A stretch of DNA of 6,328 nucleotides, taken from the NCBI GenBank assembly GCA_002503595.1, contig DASC01000169.1:1-6328 (forward strand), written 5' to 3'. The notes beneath the pieces are model-generated. The model was not told the origin of the DNA and made no database searches. It saw nothing but the letters and a program-made list of their open reading frames with translations. Positions within the stretch are counted from its first letter, which is position 1, and every line of letters starts with the position of its first letter. This DNA is from Candidatus Methanogaster sp. UBA203 (GTDB lineage Archaea; Halobacteriota; Methanosarcinia; Methanosarcinales; Methanogasteraceae). The translations under genes were made by a program, and so were the position numbers. Shown here in pieces: positions 1-6,101 of this stretch.

Positions 1-18
1 GGGGGAGCTAAACACATA

Positions 19-126
19 CCATAACCCTAATTTTTTTAGGATTTTTTCCCATAACCTAACTTTATTCGGTTTTTTAACCAAAACTGAACTTTGTTAGGGC
101 AGGGTTATTAATTACCTAACATGTTA
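19..126. repeat. About four degenerate ~30-bp-period direct repeats, each with a CCTAA/TTAGG-like dyad
   Basis: Copies begin at about 19, 49, 78 and 109. By-eye alignment: copy 2 (49-69, CCATAACCTAACTTTATTCGG) matches copy 1 (19-40) at about 18 of 21 positions with one gap, and copy 3 (78-98) at about 16 of 21. Copy 4 is weaker but contains CCTAACATGTTATG, which includes the perfect palindrome TAACATGTTA (117-126). Copy 1 contains CCTAA-N5-TTAGG (26-40). The spacing of 30, 29 and 31 bp is close to three helical turns, which would place bound proteins on one face of the DNA. An operator array for a metal- or cofactor-sensing regulator is an inference. The half-site resembles the TTAGG half of DtxR-family boxes but with reversed arm order. 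Confidence 0.45.
31..75 (+). terminator. Possible oligo-T terminator of an upstream + strand gene
   Basis: Three T runs occur in 45 bases: 31-37 (7 T), 42-47 (6 T) and 70-75 (6 T). The first lies in the loop and 3' arm of a CCTAA/TTAGG dyad. Archaeal RNA polymerase terminates at T-rich tracts on the coding strand, so this could end transcription of a gene to the left of the window. The same bases belong to the repeat array, so the T runs may simply be part of that element. Confidence 0.3.
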
Positions 127-135
127 TGACCTGAA

Positions 136-190
136 AGAGGTTTCACCGCAGACGAAGATCGCATCCTGACGCGGTGTACCTGTAACCTCT
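136..190 (+). promoter_or_regulatory. Structured mRNA leader: two-tier hairpin, candidate translational switch
   Basis: AGAGGTT (136-142) is a perfect 7-bp complement of AACCTCT (184-190). Nested inside, CACCGC (144-149) is a perfect 6-bp complement of GCGGTG (171-176). A one-base bulge (143) and a 7-base strand (177-183) separate the tiers, and a 21-base apical loop spans 150-170. The 3' arm CCTCT (186-190) can alternatively pair with the Shine-Dalgarno AGAGG (213-217) of the following gene, which repeats the 5' arm sequence. The two pairings exclude each other, as in translational riboswitches. I do not recognise a known riboswitch class and see no cobalamin box. Pairing is seen directly; regulation is inferred. 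Confidence 0.45.
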
Positions 191-212
191 GGGACATTAC
201 CAATCAATTTGA

Positions 213-217
213 AGAGG
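213..217 (+). promoter_or_regulatory. Shine-Dalgarno (AGAGG) of the CobN-like gene
   Basis: AGAGG ends 8 nt before the ATG at 226. This supports that start, and the start is followed directly by a signal-peptide sequence. Its possible sequestration by 186-190 is described under the leader hairpin. Confidence 0.65.
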
Positions 218-225
218 ATACCTAA

Positions 226-3200
226 ATGACAATAAACGATACAAAAAACGTGCGTTCATTCGCACCGATATGGCTGGTTGCAGTCCTGGTAATGGCGCTC
301 TTGATCGTGCCGCTATCAGCAACCGCACAACCAGAAGGGAACAGGATAATATTTGTTCTCGGAACGGATGAGAACCGGGAATCGCTCTATAATGCTTCAG
401 TGAGTACCACGCTCGAAGTTGAGATATACAATGCGTCAGTCGCCATGTCAGAGGACTTCAGCGATGAGGGAGTTGTATTCTTAGCTTTCCTTGATAACGA
501 GACCGTTTCGAGCATAAATCAGACGATGAGCGGAAGCGCTCATGTCTTTGCGCATGAGTTGAACACAAGCATCAGCATCGGAAATGTTGAGGATGTAAAC
601 ATCACGAAGTACTGGGTGTACGGCGGTGATGGGAATATCGAGAATCTGATTATCTACATGGATAATAGATTCTACGAGAATACGACAGCAGTAGACCCAC
701 CGAAGCCGCCTGAGGGTAGACCGAAGATCGCTTTCGTAGCAGCCTATTTTTACAATATAGAGGAAGCGGGAAAAGAGCCCTATATTTCAAAATCAATCAA
801 TGTGTCAGTTCATTACGTTTCAGAAGAAGAGCCTGCAACTTTTACAAACCTCAATCTGAGTGACCGAAAGGTTATATATCTTACTCATCTTGCACCGGGA
901 ACACAGGCGGGAATAAATACTACGGTGCAAGCGGCGAAGGCTAACGGTGCATACGTTATAGCCTCAGGTTTCACGGACATATACAATCTAGGTAATGTGA
1001 ATCTATCCGCTCCGGAATACGCCGACATTGAAGAGTACTGGAAATATGGAGAATTTTCCTCAGATGTCGGAGAAGAGAATATGAAACGCCTGATAACTTT
1101 CTTGGGCGTGAAATTCTGTAATTTGAGCGCTGAGATATTGCCACCAGTGCCATTACCCCTGTATGGCTTCTACCATCCGGATGCACCAAAGATATTTACC
1201 GAGACCAGTGAGTACATGACATGGTACACATCAACCGGAAGGTACAACGCCTCCAACGTTACGGTAGGTATCCAGTACATCTATGTCCCCCCGAAGGGTG
1301 GCATCACTCGCATGTATGATGCCTTGATACGATCGATCGAGTCAAAGGGGGCAAATGTGATATATGCAACCTACACCTACAAAGACCCGAATTCATCCAG
1401 GTATTTTATACAGGATAACAAATCAATTGTGGATGTTGTTATTCTGTCCACCTCACACTCCCGAATGCATTATAAAAATCCGGAGAAGGCAATCAAGTAT
1501 CTGCGGGATTTGAACGTTACTCCAATGCAACTCGTAACGACATACTATACCCCGCCAGAGGTATGGGAGAACAACACCCGTGGGCTCAGCAAGAAAGAGG
1601 GTGCATGGGCTATTGCAATTCCGGAATTGGATGGGATTACCGAGTTCATTTACGTTGCTGGAAATGCAATAGATCCAATTAGTGGTTCAAAATACAAGAA
1701 ACCAATAGACTACCAGATCGATTGGTTAGCAGACAGGGCAGTCTCACGGGCACATCTTCACAGGATGAACAATTCAGAGAAGAAGATTGCGATAACATAC
1801 TACAGCGAGGGCGGCGGTAAAGGAAGTGTCGGCGCAGACATAGATTATTACCTTGACGCTACCGCGAGTTTGGCGAAGATGCTGGATGCAATGAAAGATA
1901 GGGGATATGATGTTGGAACCGAATCGCTGCCAGACAAGACAGAACTCGCTGAAATGATGCGGAACGAAAGCAATGTTGGGACATGGGCACGGGATATACT
2001 GAACGAGAGAGTGGAGAACGGAAGCATGATATTGATTCCGGAGAGCAAATATCTCGAATGGTTCGAGAGTATCCCTGTTGATAAGCAGAACGAAATGATA
2101 GAGCGATGGGGTGCCCCACCTGGCGAGATAATGGTCTATGAAAACGGGACTGGAAAGTATCTTGTCATTCCAAGAATTCAGTTCGGTAGTGTACTGCTTC
2201 TCCCGCACCCAACATGGGGATTTGCGCAAAACAAGACAGTGACGTATTATGAAGGTGCGGTACCACCGCATCATCAGTATTTAGCGTTCTATTGCTGGCT
2301 GAACAAAGAATTCGGGGCTGATGCACTATTCACGCTATTTTCACAGATGACACTGATGCCAGGAAAAGCGATTACACCGTCAAGGTATGATTGGACCGGT
2401 CTACTCCTTCAGGACATGCCGCATATAAAGCCATATCCGATTCAGGCAGGCGATCCCAGAAGCAGCAAAGCAAAAACAAATGCGGTTGTTGTAGATTACA
2501 TGCCTACAATCGTTCCATCCGGGCTATATTGGAATCTATCGAATCTGCAACGGACGATATCGCTGTATGATACGGTAGGAGAGGGCGATGTGAAGGAAAG
2601 ATACAAGAGCGAGATCATAGGTGAGTGCATAAACCTGAGTCTCGATCGTGATCTTGAGATAGACATCAATACAACAATAGACAATGCAACCGCGTTTGAT
2701 AGCTTTGTCAAGCGATTGGACGCTTACCTCAATGAGATAAAGGCAGAATACATACCTTATGGATCGCACACACTGAGCGAACCCCCGACCAATGAGAGTC
2801 TGGTTGAATTGGTGGAGGCGGTGCTTGGAGACGAATTCAAGGAGCACGTTTCTGGGATAAATGCTTCCGAAGGAGTTACTACGGATTTGTTAACCGAGGT
2901 TCTGCTCTACGATTTAACCCCGGCAGGGGCACAGGATGCCGTGCTGGGACAGCGATCAGATGAGATCACAGATGACCTGAATCTCTCTATAGAGTATGCG
3001 AACAGGATTGCCGGATGCAAGATCGAGATACCAAGGATACTGGATGCATTCGAGGGGAAATACATTCCACCAGGACCTATGGATGATCCGATCAGGAATC
3101 CGGATGCGCTGCCGACCGGAAGAAATCCTTATGCATTTGATCCGAGAATCGTACCAACAGAGGCTGCATGGAATGCTGGCGTGAAGGTGGCAGATCAGTT

Positions 3201-4758
3201 GATTGCAGAGCATCTGAACAAAACCGGGGAATACCCGAAGAAAGTTGCATTCGTGCTCTGGGCTTCGGAGACCATGCTGCATCAGGGCGTCATGGAAGCA
3301 GAGATAATGTATCTTCTTGGTGTAAAGCCTGAGTGGCGTAAGAAGTATAACCGTGTAACCAAGCTTAACTTGATCAATTCGAGTGAACTTGGAAGACCGA
3401 GAATAGATGTCGTGGTCGTAACCTCAGGAACATACAGGGACATCTTTGAAAATAACATCCACTGGATTGACCGGGCTGTCAGGCTTGCTGATCAGGCGAA
3501 TGACACAGAGTATCCGAATTATGTCAACGAAAGTTCTGAGTTGATCTACCAGGCATTGATAAATGCCAGTTACAATGAGTCGATGGCATGGTTACTTTCC
3601 AGGGCACGGATATTCTCCGAGGCGGAAGGTGCATACGCTACGGGTCTCGAATATGCGATTCCGGCAAGTGACACGTGGGAGGATAGAAGCGAGCTTGCAG
3701 ACCTCTACATCAACAGAGAGGGCAATGTGTATGGCGAGGATATATGGGGCATGCATTCGCCCGATCTATTTAGACAGAATCTCAACGGAGTCGAATTGGC
3801 TGTCTTCAGCCGCAGTTCGAACGTTTACGGTGTGTTAGACCATTCAGAGGTTGCTAATTACTTTGGTGGATTAGGTTTGGCGATCGAGAGCGTCTCAGGA
3901 AACGCGCCTGATATGTACATAAACAATCTGAGGGCGGTAAACAATCCGAGAGTTGAGACATTGAACCACTTCTTGAACAGAGAACTTCGTGCAAGGTATC
4001 TCAACCAGAAATGGATTGAAGGGATGATGGAGCAGGGATACGATGGAGCACGGTATATGGACCAGTTTACTGAGGATATGTGGGCATGGGATGCTGTCAA
4101 TCCGGATCTCATCACCGGGGATATGTGGAACCAGGTCTATGATGTCTATGTTCAGGATGTATACAACCTCGGCATGCGGGATTTCTTTGAGGCTAATAAC
4201 CCCTACGCACTCCAAGACATTACGGCAAGAATGCTCGAAGCGGCACGGAAGGAATCCTGGACTCCATCGGATGAGACAAAAACAGCGATTGCGATGACAC
4301 ACCAGCAGTTGGTCGAGAAATACGGACCCTGCTGCTGCATGGTCTGTTGCGGAATGCCGGTGCTCGATGAGTATATGCAAAACATACTTCGGCAGCCGGA
4401 TGGTGATTCGAAACACCACAGCAGCAGTGGCAGTAGTAGCGGCACATACCCGCCAGGATGGAACGAGCCTTCTGAAGAATCCGAAGAAGGAGCCGCGAAT
4501 CAGACGGTAACTTCCTCTTCGTCTTCTGGCGTTGGAACAACCGGAGAGGCGATGGTAGAACCACCATCGGAGACCAGTAAACCAAGTAAACCCAGCGAAA
4601 CCAGTGACGCTGCTGATAAGGTCGAAGGACAGGTGATGACTGAGATGAAGACATCCTCCACATCACTGCCGATATCAGGCGCACCGCTGATGGCGATCAT
4701 CGCGGTGATCGTGATCATGCTACTGGTTGGTATGGGGCTATGGCTCAAACGCAAGTAA
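226..4758 (+). CDS. Secreted, membrane-anchored CobN/Mg-chelatase-H-like protein (HmuS-like), metal-site motifs degraded
   Basis: This 1510-residue protein belongs to the CobN/BchH/ChlH family. It has a signal peptide (hydrophobic 12-32, likely cleavage after ATA at 32-34) and a Ser/Thr/Pro/Glu-rich stalk (about 1386-1485). A transmembrane helix (1488-1507) and a KRK tail follow, so it should sit outside the membrane with its C-terminus inside. Residues 40-310 hold two related segments. Family landmarks follow: GLSKKEGAWAIAIPELDG (about 455-472), GPMDDPIRNPDALPTGRN (950-967), the SETMLHQGVME block (1014-1024), RSSNVYGVLD (1196-1205) and LNQKWIEGMMEQGYDGAR (1259-1276). A CCCMVCC cluster (1369-1375) lies near the end. 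The central HxGxHGxLExxPGK motif is degraded: PGK is 712-714, but the two His and the Glu align to L701, F705 and T709. The NNPGEG and AKRR motifs are also not kept. Roughly 35-40 N-glycosylation sequons suit a surface protein. No ChlI/ChlD AAA+ partner is present. A true ATP-dependent cobaltochelatase is unlikely; a tetrapyrrole-binding or dechelating role is inferred. Confidence 0.9.
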   Translation: MTINDTKNVRSFAPIWLVAVLVMALLIVPLSATAQPEGNRIIFVLGTDENRESLYNASVSTTLEVEIYNASVAMSEDFSDEGVVFLAFLDNETVSSINQTMSGSAHVFAHELNTSISIGNVEDVNITKYWVYGGDGNIENLIIYMDNRFYENTTAVDPPKPPEGRPKIAFVAAYFYNIEEAGKEPYISKSINVSVHYVSEEEPATFTNLNLSDRKVIYLTHLAPGTQAGINTTVQAAKANGAYVIASGFTDIYNLGNVNLSAPEYADIEEYWKYGEFSSDVGEENMKRLITFLGVKFCNLSAEILPPVPLPLYGFYHPDAPKIFTETSEYMTWYTSTGRYNASNVTVGIQYIYVPPKGGITRMYDALIRSIESKGANVIYATYTYKDPNSSRYFIQDNKSIVDVVILSTSHSRMHYKNPEKAIKYLRDLNVTPMQLVTTYYTPPEVWENNTRGLSKKEGAWAIAIPELDGITEFIYVAGNAIDPISGSKYKKPIDYQIDWLADRAVSRAHLHRMNNSEKKIAITYYSEGGGKGSVGADIDYYLDATASLAKMLDAMKDRGYDVGTESLPDKTELAEMMRNESNVGTWARDILNERVENGSMILIPESKYLEWFESIPVDKQNEMIERWGAPPGEIMVYENGTGKYLVIPRIQFGSVLLLPHPTWGFAQNKTVTYYEGAVPPHHQYLAFYCWLNKEFGADALFTLFSQMTLMPGKAITPSRYDWTGLLLQDMPHIKPYPIQAGDPRSSKAKTNAVVVDYMPTIVPSGLYWNLSNLQRTISLYDTVGEGDVKERYKSEIIGECINLSLDRDLEIDINTTIDNATAFDSFVKRLDAYLNEIKAEYIPYGSHTLSEPPTNESLVELVEAVLGDEFKEHVSGINASEGVTTDLLTEVLLYDLTPAGAQDAVLGQRSDEITDDLNLSIEYANRIAGCKIEIPRILDAFEGKYIPPGPMDDPIRNPDALPTGRNPYAFDPRIVPTEAAWNAGVKVADQLIAEHLNKTGEYPKKVAFVLWASETMLHQGVMEAEIMYLLGVKPEWRKKYNRVTKLNLINSSELGRPRIDVVVVTSGTYRDIFENNIHWIDRAVRLADQANDTEYPNYVNESSELIYQALINASYNESMAWLLSRARIFSEAEGAYATGLEYAIPASDTWEDRSELADLYINREGNVYGEDIWGMHSPDLFRQNLNGVELAVFSRSSNVYGVLDHSEVANYFGGLGLAIESVSGNAPDMYINNLRAVNNPRVETLNHFLNRELRARYLNQKWIEGMMEQGYDGARYMDQFTEDMWAWDAVNPDLITGDMWNQVYDVYVQDVYNLGMRDFFEANNPYALQDITARMLEAARKESWTPSDETKTAIAMTHQQLVEKYGPCCCMVCCGMPVLDEYMQNILRQPDGDSKHHSSSGSSSGTYPPGWNEPSEESEEGAANQTVTSSSSSGVGTTGEAMVEPPSETSKPSKPSETSDAADKVEGQVMTEMKTSSTSLPISGAPLMAIIAVIVIMLLVGMGLWLKRK

Positions 4759-4760
4759 TC

Positions 4761-4766
4761 GGAGGA
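4761..4766 (+). promoter_or_regulatory. Shine-Dalgarno (GGAGGA) fixing the DUF2162 start at 4769
   Basis: GGAGGA lies just before ATG 4769 and 2 nt after the upstream stop. It shows that translation of the transporter is meant to begin at 4769, not at the internal GTG 4903. This matters because the frame beginning at 4769 stops after 31 codons unless the frameshift is corrected. Confidence 0.7.
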
Positions 4767-4768
4767 GA

Positions 4769-5472
4769 ATGGCAGACACAACCAACTTAATCGCGTTTGG
4801 CGTACTGATCGGAATCGCAGTCCTTGCCCTGAAGACGGGGCTTGGCTGCGGTTTGCCAGCCTGAGATGGAAGGAGGTCGTCTATCTGGCGACCGTCTATC
4901 TCGTGATATCGATCATTATGGGTTATCTCGTCGGGATCATCCCGCTCGATCTGACGCAGAACATCCTTGCAGCCGGCGTTACGATGCACCTGATAATCGC
5001 AGCAGGGCTGCTCTACTTCGGAATTCGCACAAAACGGCAATGGCTATCCCAGCGGTGTGATATATCGAGAAAGACGTTTCTCTGGCTCTCCCTACCCTGC
5101 CCGGTATGTCTGACCGCGCTCTTTCTTGCATGCACGGTGCTCGCGGGTGCAATCGACAGGAGCAATATCGTGATCGGCGCAATGGTGGGTGCAGTCTTCT
5201 TTACAGGCATCTGCTTATCAGCCTTCTCGATTACGTTTCTTGCAAGGAGATTCGGCTACAGGAACCCTTCTGCGCTCGGAACAGCAATGATACTCTTCGG
5301 ACTCTTCTACCTGCTCTCGCCGCTGATAATCCCTGCATACATGCAGGCTCAGACGGTGCAAAGCCCAAATGTTCCGGTGGATCTGGGAGAAACTTTTCTC
5401 TCGTTCTCCCTGATGGCTGCACTTGGCACAATCGGCTTTGCAATGGACAAATACAGAAAATCAAAGGACTAA
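4769..5472 (+). CDS. DUF2162 predicted transporter, interrupted by a one-base frameshift near 4852
   Basis: From ATG 4769 the frame encodes the expected N-terminus of a DUF2162 membrane protein through KTGLGCG, then runs into TGA at 4862-4864. The continuation FASLRWKEVV lies in another frame from TTT at 4852-4854 and stays open to TAA 5470-5472. Reading GGTTTGCC as GGTTTTGCC, one extra T, restores one 234-residue protein. The restored protein has about seven membrane segments (roughly 6-27, 37-58, 66-86, 104-128, 133-159, 169-189, 208-226). It keeps a GLGCG motif in the first helix (C27) and PCPVC (C111, C114) in the fourth. DUF2162 proteins are described only as predicted transporters; substrate is unknown. 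It sits 10 nt after the CobN-like gene and 11 nt before the ExbB-like gene, where hmuT sits in Bacteroidetes haem operons. The lesion may be a homopolymer sequencing error or a recent real mutation; the rest of the frame is intact. Confidence 0.75.
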
Positions 5473-5473
5473 A

Positions 5474-5478
5474 GGAGG
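5474..5478 (+). promoter_or_regulatory. Shine-Dalgarno (GGAGG) fixing the ExbB-like start at 5484
   Basis: GGAGG ends 5 nt before ATG 5484. The same frame is open far upstream (to about 5106), but that extension overlaps the DUF2162 gene in another frame and encodes no family sequence. This site therefore decides the start. Confidence 0.75.
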
Positions 5479-5483
5479 CAAAA

Positions 5484-6101
5484 ATGGACATATCTTCAGG
5501 AATAACAGGAACGATGTTTATGATCTCAAATGCACTGCTCTATCCAGTGGTAATCTCGCTGCTCGGGCTGATTGCATGGTCCCTCATATCGGCTGGGCAG
5601 TTTACATCAGAATATGCATCCCGAAACAGGGACACGAAAAGGCTTAAGGCGGGTTGTAGGGATGCGAAGACGAAGATCGGAATGGGTGCGCTTTCCGAGG
5701 CATCAGTAGTTCTTACAGGCAGTGGATCGAACGATCTTCTTAAACGTTTCATAAAAGATCTATCAGAATATATCGGGGATGTGAGATTTCCGGTTGAGGC
5801 AGAGAAACTGCTTCAGGACTATGAACTGAAAATCGCAGACGAATTGATGCAGGCGAGATTGGTGGCACGGGTCGGTCCGATGCTCGGGCTGATGGGGACC
5901 TTGATACCGATGGGTCCTGCGCTCATTGGCTTATCATCTGGAAACATCCAGCAGCTTGCAGCCAATCTGGTGATCGCATTTTCAACCACGGTTCTCGGTC
6001 TTCTGGCTGGCGGGGTGGCTTACAGCATCCTCTTAATCAAGAAGAAGTGGTATACGCAGGACTTAAGCGATATGGAGTATATTGTGGAGGTGCTCAAGTG
6101 A
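5484..6101 (+). CDS. MotA/TolQ/ExbB proton-channel family protein
   Basis: A 205-residue inner-membrane protein with the three-helix layout of ExbB/TolQ: helix 1 at about 14-37, a charged cytoplasmic segment (about 40-125), then helices 2 (about 129-150) and 3 (about 160-185). The family signature is clear: GPMLGLMGTLIPMGPAL (131-147) corresponds to the LGLLGT region of ExbB. ANLVIAFSTTVLGLLAGG (160-177) corresponds to the EALIATAIGL region. T139 and T169 align by eye with the two conserved pore threonines of ExbB, while the Glu before the second one is not kept. The family forms pentameric channels around ExbD/TolR/MotB-type partners and turns proton flow into mechanical work. The following DUF2149 gene overlaps it by 4 nt and is the natural partner. 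It equates by position to hmuU. The family call is firm; the driven substrate is unknown. Confidence 0.9.
   Translation: MDISSGITGTMFMISNALLYPVVISLLGLIAWSLISAGQFTSEYASRNRDTKRLKAGCRDAKTKIGMGALSEASVVLTGSGSNDLLKRFIKDLSEYIGDVRFPVEAEKLLQDYELKIADELMQARLVARVGPMLGLMGTLIPMGPALIGLSSGNIQQLAANLVIAFSTTVLGLLAGGVAYSILLIKKKWYTQDLSDMEYIVEVLK
6086..6090 (+). promoter_or_regulatory. Shine-Dalgarno (GGAGG) supporting the GTG start at 6098
   Basis: GGAGG inside the end of the ExbB-like gene ends 7 nt before GTG 6098. This favours GTG over the in-frame ATG at 6125, which has no comparable site upstream. Confidence 0.6.

Larger units (their letters stand above)
1..225. other. Upstream intergenic region and 5' leader of the operon
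   Basis: I see no gene here on either strand. The first 130 bases are AT-rich with several T runs and repeated CCTAA/TTAGG words; bases 131-225 are more balanced and contain a strong hairpin. A start of transcription around 125-135 would put the hairpin inside the leader, and the AT-rich stretch 105-112 (TTATTAAT) is the best-placed TATA-like candidate about 25 bp upstream. That promoter assignment is a guess from spacing only. The upstream neighbour is outside the window, so it is unknown whether the operon starts here or is preceded by more genes. Confidence 0.6.

Noticed and set aside
21..120. CCCTAA/TTAGGG words resembling telomere or origin repeats
   Set aside because: Only single degenerate copies at 30-bp spacing, not tandem hexamers; an operator-like array upstream of an operon explains them better.
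136..190. Cobalamin riboswitch or a tRNA in the leader
   Set aside because: No B12-box-like sequence, and the 7+6 bp nested stem with a 21-base loop does not make a cloverleaf.
1774..2274. 166-residue antisense open frame inside the CobN-like gene, and similar antisense frames at 3895-4419 and 4220-4684
   Set aside because: They lie opposite well-conserved CobN-family sequence or the stalk, lack ribosome sites and recognisable domains, and are best read as shadows.
4694..4711. Inverted repeat CGATCA...TGATCG as a terminator at the end of the CobN-like gene
   Set aside because: It lies within the codons of the transmembrane helix (repeated ATC/GTG codons), has no T tract after it, and the operon continues 10 nt past the stop.
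226..4758. Annotation as a genuine CobN subunit of aerobic cobaltochelatase
   Set aside because: The signal peptide and C-terminal anchor place it outside the cell, central catalytic motifs are lost, and no CobS/CobT or ChlI/ChlD partner is present.
4840..4910. Programmed -1 frameshift producing the DUF2162 protein
   Set aside because: The zero-frame codons TGC GGT TTG give no X XXY YYZ slippery heptamer, and no stimulatory hairpin is obvious. A missing T in a T run is simpler.
5106..5483. Upstream extension of the ExbB-like reading frame
   Set aside because: It overlaps the DUF2162 gene in another frame, encodes no family sequence, and a strong GGAGG marks ATG 5484 as the start.
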